A stretch of DNA of 64,000 nucleotides, taken from assembly GCF_900104095.1 (NCBI RefSeq), contig NZ_FNJO01000008.1, positions 1 to 64,000 on the forward strand, written 5' to 3'. Origin of the DNA: Ralstonia sp. 25mfcol4.1 (GTDB taxonomy: Bacteria > Pseudomonadota > Gammaproteobacteria > Burkholderiales > Burkholderiaceae). A program made the translations under genes and the position numbers. The notes beneath the pieces were generated by a model, which was not told where the DNA came from, made no database searches, and worked only from the letters and a program-made list of their open reading frames with translations. This document shows, one piece after another, positions 42,601 through 50,434 of the stretch (positions within the stretch are counted from its first letter, which is position 1; the number at the start of each line of letters is the position of its first letter).

Positions 42601-44094
42601 CTACTGGCAACTGGTGCCGGGGGTCGCTGCGATCACCAGTCGCAGGTTCTTCGTCACGGGGTCGTCGTCGGCACCCACCGTATTGTCGGTAAACGTGCAG
42701 CCATACCTGGCATCGGCCACCACGGACGCCGTCAGCACATCGTCGCCGGCGGGGCGCGTGCGGGTCTGCTCCCACGCCACCATGTCGTCGAACGCCCTGG
42801 TCTGCTCCGCCACCGTGAAATCGCAGTGCGCGATGCCACGGATTGCGCGCTGCACCAGCCAGGACGCCGTGCCGTTGGCGTCGGCGCGGCGCTTGTAGAT
42901 CTGCTCCATGCTGAACGGCACGTACATGTCGCCCAGCGTATGCAGTGTCAGCACCGGCACGCTGATTTTCGCGGCGTTCTGCGGAATCCAGCGCAGGCCG
43001 TCGCGCCGCAGCCGGTTGGCATCGGCGACCGGGCGCACGCGGAAGATGGCCGCATTGAACGCCTGTTCCTCGGCGGACTGGGCCGGGTCGTTGTCGAACT
43101 GATAGAGCAGGGCGGTGGTGTCCACGACGTTTTGCGTCAGGATGCCGTTGACGGTGCCGTCAGAGCCGAATGTGCTCCACACCGCGTCCTGGTAAGCCTT
43201 CGATGCGGGGCTTTTCCCGAAGCCGAGTTCGAACAGCGGGCGCTCGCCGCCGGTCAGGTTCTTGACCACGGCCTTGAGCTTGTCGCCGGTGGCGGTGGTC
43301 GCCGAGGGATAGGTGGTGAACAACGCCGACATCAGCGGCGTCACGACCTGCGCCCAGTTCGTGACCGGCCACGATGTGGCGGGCATGCCGGCCAACTGCT
43401 GCGCGGCGGTCTGATAGCCACCGAAGTAATTGAACAGTTCGGTGTCGCCCAGCACGGCGCACATCGGCACCGAGCCGTTGTACGTCACCTTGTGCACGGC
43501 GGTCTGGATGTTCTCGGCATCCACGGCCGCGGCCGCAATATGCCCGCCCATCGAATGGCCAACGATGTACGTGCGGCTGGGCGCGGCCAGCGTACGGCCA
43601 TTCTTCTTCGCAATATCGGTGAACGCCAGCGCCAGCGCGTTGGTGTCCTCCAGGCCGGCGCGGACATCGTAATAGTTGGTCGAATAGGTGGACGCGGCCC
43701 ACGCGTAGCCGGCCTCCAGCAGATGCCTGCGGATGCCCGGGATGGTGACGGAGAGCGCGGAACCCATCCCGGCGTAGCCGTGGGCATACATTACGAGCTT
43801 GCCGTTCCAGGCGGCGGGCACTTCCACGACATAACCTGCATTGCCGAGCTGGCCGGACCAGCGGTCGGACGCGGGCGCACCGGCCAGCGGCGCCAGTTTG
43901 GCCGCCAGCGCGTTGGTATCGACGGTAAAGGTGCGGCTGTCTTGCGGGCGCACGTCTTCGGGCTGGACCGTCGGCGCCGTGGGAGTGGGCGTGGATGCGG
44001 TGCTGGCCGACCCGTTGTCGTCGCCGCCACCACAGCCGTACAGCAGGAAGCCGGCAGCCAACGCCAGGGCAGTGCTCTGGAATACGCGATGCAT
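42601..44094 (-). CDS. Secreted alpha/beta-hydrolase lipoprotein
   Basis: The 497-residue protein has a lipoprotein signal peptide (lipobox LLYGC, Cys21, followed by GGGDD) and an alpha/beta-hydrolase fold. KLVMYAHGYAGMG forms the oxyanion region, and IVGHSMGGHIAAAA contains the nucleophile Ser near residue 167. LTLHTLGDMYVPF carries the probable acidic residue and IAHCDF the His. Paired cysteines near the end (YGCTF and a final SCQ) may form a disulfide. It is likely an esterase or polyester hydrolase; the substrate cannot be stated. ATG 44094 follows AGAGGAGACATC. Confidence 0.8.
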   Translation of the reverse strand: MHRVFQSTALALAAGFLLYGCGGGDDNGSASTASTPTPTAPTVQPEDVRPQDSRTFTVDTNALAAKLAPLAGAPASDRWSGQLGNAGYVVEVPAAWNGKLVMYAHGYAGMGSALSVTIPGIRRHLLEAGYAWAASTYSTNYYDVRAGLEDTNALALAFTDIAKKNGRTLAAPSRTYIVGHSMGGHIAAAAVDAENIQTAVHKVTYNGSVPMCAVLGDTELFNYFGGYQTAAQQLAGMPATSWPVTNWAQVVTPLMSALFTTYPSATTATGDKLKAVVKNLTGGERPLFELGFGKSPASKAYQDAVWSTFGSDGTVNGILTQNVVDTTALLYQFDNDPAQSAEEQAFNAAIFRVRPVADANRLRRDGLRWIPQNAAKISVPVLTLHTLGDMYVPFSMEQIYKRRADANGTASWLVQRAIRGIAHCDFTVAEQTRAFDDMVAWEQTRTRPAGDDVLTASVVADARYGCTFTDNTVGADDDPVTKNLRLVIAATPGTSCQ

Positions 44095-44469
44095 GATGTC
44101 TCCTCTGTCTTCTTTATCGTGAGTGTGGGAGTGCGTCGGCACGCGTCCTCGACCGCCGTCAGTCTTTCAATGCAAATGCTTCCCCCGCGTGACAACGCCC
44201 GGCCAATGTAACCGCGGCGATACGTCACGCCAATATTCAAACAGGTGTCCGATTTGCGCGTTACGCACTGCAACATGCGCGTTCATCCGGCTTCTGCGTC
44301 GCCGCCGGTGTATGGATTTCGGGCGCTGCTCACTGGCTTTGCGCCGGCGGCCCGGATACGCTGCGCTCCCAAGACGGGACCTCCGTGAATCGCTGGCATC
44401 GGTCCATTTGGCCCTGACACGCGATTCTTCAATAATCTATCGAAGGTTCAATCAAGCTTTAGGCTGCTG
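44095..44469. other. Intergenic region containing the left prophage boundary
   Basis: The 375 bases between the lipoprotein hydrolase and the phage regulator hold no supported gene. The last 40 bases include the left attachment core at 44432. The host promoter of the hydrolase gene should lie in the first 150 bases. Confidence 0.6.
44432..44441 (+). repeat. Left attachment core (attL)
   Basis: ATAATCTATC is identical to 50441-50450. It comprises the end of the XerC arm (ATAA) and the 6-base central region TCTATC. The right-hand arm here, GAAGGTTCAAT, is a poor XerD match, as expected for a phage-derived hybrid site. Confidence 0.8.
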
Positions 44470-44763
44470 TCACCACGCCGGAACCCAAGTCCGGCGCGGC
44501 TTGACGAGTGACAGCAGCGCATTAAAACCCTTGGAAAAAATTTCCAATCCCTTCCGTTTTGCTTCCTCTTCCGCCAGGGTCAAGAACACCTCGCGCGGGT
44601 CCATCCCAGCTTCCTTGGCGAGCAAAAAGGCAGTCGCGTAATCCGGCAACCGGTCACCGCGTGCGTAGCGATTGAACGTCTGTTGCGGTACGCCCATTTC
44701 CTGTGCCACGACTCGAACACTGCGGCCGTGTAATGCTTTAGCTATCAGTTCTTGGTAGCTCAT
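44470..44763 (-). CDS. Phage helix-turn-helix regulator (putative repressor)
   Basis: The 97-residue protein has an XRE-like helix-turn-helix: IAKALHGRSVRVVAQEMGVPQQTFNRYARGDRLPDYATA (residues 6-44). It resembles the small regulator genes placed divergently at the left end of Ralstonia and Xanthomonas inoviruses. ATG 44763 is preceded by TTGGAG; ATG 44775 is too close to that site. It probably represses the plus-strand phage promoter through the repeats at 44789-44831. Confidence 0.85.
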   Translation of the reverse strand: MSYQELIAKALHGRSVRVVAQEMGVPQQTFNRYARGDRLPDYATAFLLAKEAGMDPREVFLTLAEEEAKRKGLEIFSKGFNALLSLVKPRRTWVPAW

Positions 44764-44788
44764 ATGTATCTCCAATCACTCGCTGACT

Positions 44789-44831
44789 CTGTTCGGAGTA
44801 ACGTGCGCGTGAGCCTGTTCGGAGTAACTCC
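44789..44831. promoter_or_regulatory. Phage operator region: direct repeats of CTGTTCGGAGTAAC
   Basis: Two exact 14-base copies lie at 44789-44802 and 44815-44828, 26 bases apart. The second continues into the palindrome GGAGTAACTCC (44821-44831). They occupy the divergent interval between regulator and ssDNA-binding gene, where a lysogeny-type operator is expected. Confidence 0.7.
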
Positions 44832-44885
44832 AACCGGGTTCGCAAGCCGAAATATACCGGGAAACCGACGAGGGGTTAAAAAATC

Positions 44886-45176
44886 ATGATCCGCATCGAA
44901 ATCGAGAGCACAGAAGTCAAGCAACGTGGGGGCATCAGCAACGGCCGCGAGTGGAAGATTCGCGCACAGCAGGGCTGGGCGTTCCTGTGTGACCAGGCCG
45001 GCCAGCCGAACCGCCACCCGACCCGCATCGAAGTGCGCATTGATGAAGGCCAGCAGCCCTATGCTGCGGGTGTCTACACCCTCTCGCCGGCCAGCTTCTG
45101 GGCCGACAAGTACGGCAAGCTCACCGTTTCCCCCCGCCTGGTGCCCGTCGCCGCCAACGTGAAGGCAGCAGCGTGA
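44886..45176 (+). CDS. Phage single-stranded DNA-binding protein (gV-like)
   Basis: The 96-residue protein is the probable inovirus helix-destabilising protein that coats progeny single strands and shifts replication toward packaging. Its small OB-like pattern (MIRIEIESTEVKQRGG, REWKIRAQQGWAFL, RIEVRIDEGQQPYAAGVYTL, FWADKYGKLTVSPRL) and its place before the replication initiator match Pf1-like phages of beta- and gamma-proteobacteria. GAGGGG precedes ATG. It ends in a TGATG overlap with the next small frame. Confidence 0.88.
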   Translation: MIRIEIESTEVKQRGGISNGREWKIRAQQGWAFLCDQAGQPNRHPTRIEVRIDEGQQPYAAGVYTLSPASFWADKYGKLTVSPRLVPVAANVKAAA

Positions 45177-45268
45177 TGCGCGCCGCCTTCCTGCTCCAGC
45201 TCGCCGGTCCTGCTCACCAGGGGAGCACCGGCCCGCCCAAAGCACCTCAGATCGGCGGGAATCAGTAA
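45176..45268 (+). CDS. Small phage reading frame (30 residues)
   Basis: ATG overlaps the stop of the ssDNA-binding gene (TGATG) and the frame runs 30 codons to a TAA inside the loop of the following hairpin. The peptide starts MRAAFLLQLAG and then is Pro/Gly-rich. Overlap and position fit translational coupling, but the frame is too short for certainty; no homologue is recognised. Confidence 0.35.
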   Translation: MRAAFLLQLAGPAHQGSTGPPKAPQIGGNQ

Positions 45269-45291
45269 CACCCGCCGATCATTCCCATTTT
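45250..45291 (+). terminator. Hairpin terminator after the phage ssDNA-binding gene
   Basis: GATCGGCGGG (45250-45259) pairs perfectly with CCCGCCGATC (45271-45280) across an 11-base loop, followed by ATTCCCATTTT. It could partly terminate transcription so that the ssDNA-binding protein is made in excess over the replication protein. Confidence 0.7.
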
Positions 45292-45349
45292 GGTAATCGC
45301 CCCAAATACCCGGGGTTTTCTAAGCATGGCGCACTGCTATGAGGGGAGC

Positions 45350-46348
45350 ATGCAGCCTTCTGTATTCATTGACTGGATCGACATTTCGCAAGACCACATG
45401 GCCGGTGGTCTTCCGATCGTCGCTGGCGGCTTCTTCGATCGCTTCGACGAAGATGCGGCCTTCGAATTCCGGTCCTTCCAGCATTACAAGCACAAGGGGT
45501 CATACGACAGCACTGTCATCGTCAAGTGCGATGGGCAGCGGGTCAGGCTGTCGGGCAACGTCGGGCGCTTTAACCGGCCCGACAACGTGTTCAACCTGGA
45601 CTTCGATCAGACCATCAAGAAGGCGAACTGGATTCTCAAGACCTTCGGTCTGCCGCCCTTCACGAAGGGCAGCTTTCGCATGGACCAGGATGGCAAGTCG
45701 GAGTGGACGGGGGCGAAGCTCTCTGAGCTTCACGTAACGGAGAACCGCGCGACCTTTTCGGAAGATAAGGCCAAAGCCTTTATCGACTGGGTTGCAGAGC
45801 GGTCTTTCAGCCGGATGAAGTCCGGAGCTTACGGGGGTGAGTCGGCCTGGTTCGGCAACAGCCGCCAGTCGATCATGGCCTACAACAAGGCCAAAGAAAT
45901 GGTGGACCACGGCACGGCAGAGCGGTCCCCACAGCTGTACGAGTACTGCCGTGACTACGGCCTTGTGCGCATCGAAATGAAGCTGCGCCGGCGGGCACTC
46001 AATGACCTTCATCTCAAGCATCTCGGAGCCATCACCATGGACCGCATCGTCAGCATTTTCCGTGACAAAACCGCGCCGCTCTTCCAGGCGACGGCCAACC
46101 CGGACCTCGAACTTTTGGAGTGCGTTCCGCACAAGAGCCGCCTGGTAGCCGAGGCGTGGCTCAAAGGCATCGACTGCCGTTCGACCATGACGAATGGCAC
46201 GTTCTATCGCCATCGCAAGGTGCTGCTGGAATGCGGTATCGACATCAGCAACCAGCGCAAGACCGCGACTGTGCATGTCATTCCAAAGGTGATCGAGATG
46301 CTGCCGGTGGCCGCGCCCGATTGGTACTGGAAGCGGGAGGCTGCGTGA
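45350..46348 (+). CDS. Phage replication initiation protein (gII/RstA-like)
   Basis: The product (about 332 residues) is the probable rolling-circle replication initiator that nicks the plus-strand origin. It starts FIDWIDISQDH, then GGLPIVAGG, the usual N-terminus of inovirus Rep/RstA proteins. A later YEYCRDYGLVRIEMKLRRR block carries family residues. ATG 45350 has GAGGGGAG close upstream; in-frame starts at 45290 and 45326 are possible. Its stop overlaps the next ATG (TGATG). Confidence 0.9.
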   Translation: MQPSVFIDWIDISQDHMAGGLPIVAGGFFDRFDEDAAFEFRSFQHYKHKGSYDSTVIVKCDGQRVRLSGNVGRFNRPDNVFNLDFDQTIKKANWILKTFGLPPFTKGSFRMDQDGKSEWTGAKLSELHVTENRATFSEDKAKAFIDWVAERSFSRMKSGAYGGESAWFGNSRQSIMAYNKAKEMVDHGTAERSPQLYEYCRDYGLVRIEMKLRRRALNDLHLKHLGAITMDRIVSIFRDKTAPLFQATANPDLELLECVPHKSRLVAEAWLKGIDCRSTMTNGTFYRHRKVLLECGIDISNQRKTATVHVIPKVIEMLPVAAPDWYWKREAA

Positions 46349-46464
46349 TGTGGTGGCTCGTCATTCGCTCCATCTGGTCCAACGAGGCCGCTTTCGAGCT
46401 CGTGCGCCGCATTCATGCGCGCAGCCTGTACCGCCAGTACAAAGCTGCTCGGTCGCGGAGCTGA
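46348..46464 (+). CDS. Small basic phage protein (38 residues)
   Basis: The frame starts in the stop of the replication gene (TGATG) and encodes MWWLVIRSIWSNEAAF followed by a basic segment RRIHARSLYRQYKAARSRS. A short hydrophobic start with a basic tail suggests a membrane-associated peptide. It is shorter than the usual annotation cut-off, but coupling and position support it. Confidence 0.5.
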   Translation: MWWLVIRSIWSNEAAFELVRRIHARSLYRQYKAARSRS

Positions 46465-46594
46465 CGACGGGATAGGCGCGCCACGCGCGCCTGCCCGGCG
46501 TTAGCAGAGCGCTCGCTGGAACAAACGATTTCAACGCGGGGTGGACCTGAACAATCCATCTCGTTTTTCCAACCCTAACCTTAAGGGGGTCAAC

Positions 46595-46798
46595 ATGTTC
46601 AAGTTCTCGAAGAAGGCAAAGCTCGCAACTCTGGCCGCAATGTCGATGGTGGCATCCGGTGCCGCCATGGCTGATGTTCCGGCTGCGGTGACCACCGCGA
46701 TTACCCAGGGCGGTACGGACTCGGCCACGGTGGCCGGCGCTGTCCTGGTGGTGATCGTCGGTATCGCCGTCTTCAAGTACATGCGTCGCGCTGTCTGA
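46595..46798 (+). CDS. Major coat protein precursor (gVIII-like)
   Basis: The 67-residue precursor has a basic n-region (MFKFSKKAKLATLA), a signal peptide ending ASGAAMA and a mature protein of about 41-42 residues. The mature part has a negatively charged/polar N-terminus, a hydrophobic span (ATVAGAVLVVIVGIAVF) and a basic end KYMRRAV that would contact DNA, the classic filamentous phage coat layout. The start is set by AAGGGGG 6-10 bases before ATG 46595; an in-frame ATG at 46541 has none. Confidence 0.93.
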   Translation: MFKFSKKAKLATLAAMSMVASGAAMADVPAAVTTAITQGGTDSATVAGAVLVVIVGIAVFKYMRRAV

Positions 46799-46801
46799 CG
46801 C

Positions 46802-47131
46802 ATGGACGGTGCGCTGGTAGGCGGTCGCTGTTACGCCAACCAGAGCGATGCTGCCGATGCGTATTTCAGCGCGGTGGCGCCTGCACAGACTCCGGGAGCT
46901 ACAACTTATCTCTCGGAGTTTGTGAAGGTCTCTGGCAACTGGGTATTGCGGCGATATCAGGTGGACTCGGGCGGGGCGGTGGCGATGCTTTCTGATGCGT
47001 CGGTACCGGCGATCAGTTTTCCGACCTGTGACCCACAGGGTCCGTTTTTCGATGGGATGACGATGGGCTGGGGCGTTGTTGGTGCGATGGCCCTGGCCTG
47101 GGCAGTTGTCCAGGTGCGAAGGGGATTGTGA
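46802..47131 (+). CDS. Phage structural/hypothetical protein with C-terminal membrane segment
   Basis: The 109-residue protein has a soluble N-terminal part with two cysteines (GGRCYANQS and PTCDPQG) and a C-terminal hydrophobic span (MGWGVVGAMALAWAVVQV) ending in RRGL. Genes of this sort lie between the major coat and adsorption genes in Ralstonia-type inoviruses. It begins 4 bases after the coat stop. It may be a minor coat protein of the tip; no function is established. Confidence 0.72.
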   Translation: MDGALVGGRCYANQSDAADAYFSAVAPAQTPGATTYLSEFVKVSGNWVLRRYQVDSGGAVAMLSDASVPAISFPTCDPQGPFFDGMTMGWGVVGAMALAWAVVQVRRGL

Positions 47132-47211
47132 TGCTTGCTATCGATTTCTGGCTCTGGGCCGGATTCCTACTGCCGGTTCTGCCGGCAGTAATCATTTTCA
47201 GGGTGACGTGA
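47131..47211 (+). CDS. Small hydrophobic phage coat protein (gVII/gIX-like)
   Basis: A 26-residue frame, MLAIDFWLWAGFLLPVLPAV then IIFRVT, is linked by TGATG overlaps to both neighbours. Its size, single hydrophobic span and basic end resemble the tiny end-cap proteins pVII and pIX of filamentous phages. The double overlap makes it likely to be translated. Confidence 0.65.
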   Translation: MLAIDFWLWAGFLLPVLPAVIIFRVT

Positions 47212-48509
47212 TGATTCGCCGCTCGCTCGTTCTCTATGTCCTGGTGCTCGCCGCTGCGCTGTTCTGGGGGCGTGTGGAGGCTTCTGCGGTCCCGCTTACT
47301 GTCGGGGCCGCTGCGGCCCGATCTGCGGCTTCCACTACCGGCTATGTCACGAATGCTGCGTCGGCCTTCGTTGGCGCCGCGTTCAACAATGGCATGACTA
47401 CTTCCGTAGGTGGTCGGCTTGTCACAGTTCCTGCTACGTGGCGCCTTGCTTCTAATGCAGCGCAAGTCGCGCTCACTGCGGTTCGCACTACACCGCTTGG
47501 TGCAGCGGCCTCAATTGCTGCTTCACTTTTGGTTGCGTACGGTATTCAGAAATGTGCAGATGGGACGTGGTGTACTAAGCCAGCTACGTCTACGGACCCG
47601 TCTGTCAATCAGCCGTTTTTGGCTTCGTCGCCGCATTGGAGGTACGTGTACGGCAGCGTGGTCATTGCTGATGCATCCCGTAGTGTGGTCTGCGAGCGTT
47701 ACCGTGTATTGAGGGGTTGGTCGACTGTAGCGCCTTTCGGTACGGCAACGGAGGATGGTGGTTGTCAAGGGCCGTCGCAATCTGAGTATATCTACACGAC
47801 TCGCGTTCCCAGTGGTTGTGAGGCTGGTTATACGCTGGCTTCGGGCACTTGTTATCCGCCTGGCTGGAAGGATCCTACGCCTCAGCCTGCTACGGATGCT
47901 GACTGGGCTAAGGTGCCGCCGACCGCATTGACGTCGAGTGACGCGCTGTTGAATGCCTTGGGCAAGGATGGCGTCTTCCTCGATATCAACCCGCAGTTTG
48001 ACGCGAAGCCTCAGGTTGTTCCGCTGTCGAATCCGTACGCTGACCCTGTGACGGGCAAGCGGTATCAGGACGTGGCCACGGTACAGCCAGCGCCGGATGG
48101 GAGGACAGCCGAGGTGCAGGTTGCGAAGCAGGAGGTTGATTCCCAGGGAAACCCGGTTACGGATGCCTCTGGTGTCGCTGCGGCACCTCAGAAGCAGGAT
48201 GACCCCTGTGTCGGTCACGAGGACCGTCTTGGCTGCATGACTACGGGCGAGGTTCCGCAGGGCCCAGACCTGGGCAAAGACGAGCGTCACATCACGATTA
48301 CGCCGGATACGGGGTGGGGCGCTGACACTGCGGCCTGTCCTGCGGACATCGTTGTGCCGATGCACTTGCGTGGCGCGCAGTCTCTGTCTTTCTCCTACCA
48401 ACCCGTTTGCAAGGCCGCTGACATGTTCCGGCCGGCCATCCTGGGCGTTGCATGGATTGTCGCTGTGCTCATTGCCCTGGGCATGGGCTTCAAAGGAGGT
48501 TCTGACTGA
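47211..48509 (+). CDS. Phage adsorption/minor coat protein (gIII-like)
   Basis: The 432-residue protein has a signal peptide (ending VEASA near residue 25) and a body with scattered cysteine pairs (KCADGTWC, GCEAGYTLASGTC, DPCVGHEDRLGC). A single C-terminal membrane anchor (AILGVAWIVAVLIALGMGF) ends the protein. This is the topology of pIII attachment proteins that bind pili and Tol proteins. Codon use is clearly different from the host, with many T-ending codons, unlike the surrounding chromosome. It starts in the stop of the small coat gene. Confidence 0.87.
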   Translation: MIRRSLVLYVLVLAAALFWGRVEASAVPLTVGAAAARSAASTTGYVTNAASAFVGAAFNNGMTTSVGGRLVTVPATWRLASNAAQVALTAVRTTPLGAAASIAASLLVAYGIQKCADGTWCTKPATSTDPSVNQPFLASSPHWRYVYGSVVIADASRSVVCERYRVLRGWSTVAPFGTATEDGGCQGPSQSEYIYTTRVPSGCEAGYTLASGTCYPPGWKDPTPQPATDADWAKVPPTALTSSDALLNALGKDGVFLDINPQFDAKPQVVPLSNPYADPVTGKRYQDVATVQPAPDGRTAEVQVAKQEVDSQGNPVTDASGVAAAPQKQDDPCVGHEDRLGCMTTGEVPQGPDLGKDERHITITPDTGWGADTAACPADIVVPMHLRGAQSLSFSYQPVCKAADMFRPAILGVAWIVAVLIALGMGFKGGSD

Positions 48510-48784
48510 TGGGCGCACTCGCACCGTTTTTGATGGCACTTGCCGGGCCGCTGGCTCGTCAGGTGCTCCTTTCCCTGGGCATTGGCCTCATCACGTTCGT
48601 GGGCGTCGATACGGCTGTCACCAGTGCGTTAGCCGCGGCGAAGGGGTACATGGGCCAGATCACGGCTGACTACGCTGCGATCCTGGCAAGGGCAGGGCTG
48701 TTCACGGCAATGAGCATCATCGCCGGCGGCATCTCCGCCCGGGTCTCGATGATGATTCTCAAACGTATGGGACGGGTCGCATGA
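48509..48784 (+). CDS. gVI-like minor coat protein (DUF2523 type)
   Basis: The 91-residue membrane protein has three hydrophobic stretches (FLMALAGPLARQVLLSLGIG, VTSALAAAKGYM, FTAMSIIAGGISARVSMMIL) and ends in a basic segment. It occupies the position between adsorption protein and Zot always taken by pVI/DUF2523 proteins. TGATG couples it to the gene before, ATGA to zot. Confidence 0.85.
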   Translation: MGALAPFLMALAGPLARQVLLSLGIGLITFVGVDTAVTSALAAAKGYMGQITADYAAILARAGLFTAMSIIAGGISARVSMMILKRMGRVA

Positions 48785-49881
48785 GCGCAGGCACACAACC
48801 GATTACCCTGGTCACCGCTACGCCTGGCGGTGGCAAGACTGCCCTGGTGGTGGATCTGATGCGGAAGGCTGCTGATGCTGGCCGGCCCATCTTCCAGCTC
48901 GGGATTCCGGAGCTCAAGCTGCCGTACATTCCGACACCTCCGGTGAAGGACTGGACCGAAAAGCGCATCGATCCGGAAGACCCGGATCAGAACGAGCTGG
49001 ACTACTTCACGTTCCCGGAAAACTCGCTCATTGTCCTGGATGAGGCACAGCGTATTTTCCGCGTGCGTGCCACTGGGTCGAAGATTCCAGACCATGTGGC
49101 GGCCTTCGAGACCGTGCGCCATACGGGCGTGACGTTCATCCTCATGACGCAGAATCCGACCTTCCTGGACTCGCATATCCGCAAGCTGGTCGGTCAGCAT
49201 ATCCACCTGCGTGATGTGGGCCTGCTCGGTCGCTGGTACTACGAGTGGCCCGAGTGTGCCAATCCTGAGAATTTCAATACAGCGCCGATTAAGAGGAAGT
49301 TCAAGCTACCCAAGCACGTCTTTTCGCTCTACAAGTCCTCCAGCCTGCATATCAAGCGTCGGTACACCGTGCCGCCAGCCTTGATGATGCTGATCGCCTG
49401 TGTGCTCCTGGTGGCCTTCCTGGGCTGGCGCGTTTATCACAGCATGTATCAGAGAACTCATTCGACCCCGACGACGCCTGTGGCGGCGGCGGGGCCTACC
49501 ACAGCAGCTGGTGCCTCATCTCCTTCTGTCGCCCCTGCAGCTCTGCCCGCGCCCACTGTTCGCACGAACGATGGTGGCGAATATCTTGCCGCCTTCGTGC
49601 CCATCGTCCCTGGTAAGCCCGAGAGCGCGCCGGCCTACGCCGACCTTCGCCAGGTCAAGGCCATGCCGATTGTTGTGGGGGGCGCCTGCATGGGTGCGCA
49701 TTGCATCTGCTACAACCAGCAGGGGAGGGATGCCGGCCTGGATGAGATGCAGTGCCGCGATTGGCTGAAGAAACCGCCGTTCGATCCATACCGCGACCCT
49801 GTTGCAGGGCCGGTTGATCCTGGTGCAATGCCAGGTGACCGACTTTCCGTTACGCCTGACCGTAACGACAAAGGTGTTTAG
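48781..49881 (+). CDS. zot: Zot-like phage assembly ATPase (gI)
   Basis: The 366-residue protein drives virion assembly and extrusion at the inner membrane. The N-terminal ATPase domain has Walker A TATPGGGKT (residues 12-20) and Walker B SLIVLDEAQRIF. A single transmembrane helix (PALMMLIACVLLVAFLGW) follows near residue 205, then a Pro/Ala/Thr linker and a periplasmic tail with four cysteines (GACMGAHCICY and QCRDWL). Toxin activity, known for the Vibrio cholerae homologue, is not implied. Confidence 0.93.
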   Translation: MSAGTQPITLVTATPGGGKTALVVDLMRKAADAGRPIFQLGIPELKLPYIPTPPVKDWTEKRIDPEDPDQNELDYFTFPENSLIVLDEAQRIFRVRATGSKIPDHVAAFETVRHTGVTFILMTQNPTFLDSHIRKLVGQHIHLRDVGLLGRWYYEWPECANPENFNTAPIKRKFKLPKHVFSLYKSSSLHIKRRYTVPPALMMLIACVLLVAFLGWRVYHSMYQRTHSTPTTPVAAAGPTTAAGASSPSVAPAALPAPTVRTNDGGEYLAAFVPIVPGKPESAPAYADLRQVKAMPIVVGGACMGAHCICYNQQGRDAGLDEMQCRDWLKKPPFDPYRDPVAGPVDPGAMPGDRLSVTPDRNDKGV

Positions 49882-49969
49882 CACCAGGTGCATTCGTGCG
49901 CTGACAGCCAAGCCCTTTCTATGCAAGCCGCACTTCGAGCTCGTCTTCACCACAACCAGGGCGATTCGA

Positions 49970-50049
49970 GTCGCCAGCCGTAGGCGACCGGCGATGACCC
50001 CGTTCAGGGGTCACCCTGGTACATCGCGCGGACCGCACTATGCGGTCCG
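49970..50049. other. Phage intergenic region: probable origin and packaging hairpins
   Basis: Three hairpins lie in a row after zot. GTCGCC/GGCGAC (49970-49988) has a 7-base loop. TGACCCC/GGGGTCA (49995-50013) has a 5-base loop. CGGACCGCA/TGCGGTCCG (50029-50049) has a 3-base loop. Non-coding DNA of this form after gI holds plus- and minus-strand origins and the packaging signal in filamentous phages. The exact nick site is not identified. Confidence 0.65.
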
Positions 50050-50053
50050 TGCT

Positions 50054-50311
50054 TCATTGTGCGTCCGCTTGCTCGACCCCCTCCATTCGTAGGGTAGCTC
50101 CGAAGATTTCCCGATGTGCTCGGATCGCATCCAGCCGGTCCATCCGCAGCGTGTCGATTGTCCAGGCTGGTATTGGTCTGCGTCCGGCCAGCCAATCCCT
50201 GATGGTTCTGTCGCATCTGCGCAATAGACGGCAGAGCTTTTTTCGTGGTAGGCCAGCTGTGTACTGCTCGAATTCGACTGCAGAGACCCAGCGCCTGGAC
50301 GTGTTTTTCAT
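50054..50311 (-). CDS. Phage regulatory-type protein with helix-turn-helix
   Basis: The 85-residue basic protein includes KKLCRLLRRCDRTIRDWLAGRRPIPAWTIDTLRM, a compact helix-turn-helix-like region. Genes of this kind at the right end of inoviruses, antisense to structural genes, often control phage expression. It is the only minus-strand gene at this end. A bidirectional terminator lies just upstream of its start, so its promoter must be between 50312 and the terminator or overlap it. Confidence 0.72.
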   Translation of the reverse strand: MKNTSRRWVSAVEFEQYTAGLPRKKLCRLLRRCDRTIRDWLAGRRPIPAWTIDTLRMDRLDAIRAHREIFGATLRMEGVEQADAQ

Positions 50312-50326
50312 CTCGCCTCCGGCAAC

Positions 50327-50357
50327 AAAAAAGCCAGCAACTTATGTGCTGGCTTTT
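50327..50357. terminator. Bidirectional phage transcription terminator
   Basis: GCCAGCA (50333-50339) and TGCTGGC (50347-50353) with a 7-base loop are flanked by six A and four T. The symmetrical layout works on both strands. It would stop phage mRNA before the host regulator gene. Confidence 0.85.
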
Positions 50358-50434
50358 GCGGTTTGAACCCCCGTCACGAGGGCTGGCGTTTTACGTAATG
50401 ACTTCTTTTCTGACCCCTGCTGCCTGATTGAACC

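Noticed and set aside
44095-44431. tRNA gene as phage attachment site
   Set aside because: No tRNA-like cloverleaf is present; the boundaries match a XerCD/dif core instead.
48781-49881. Zot as a toxin
   Set aside because: Position and ATPase motifs fit phage assembly; the C-terminal tail shows no evidence for the Vibrio cholerae toxin peptide.
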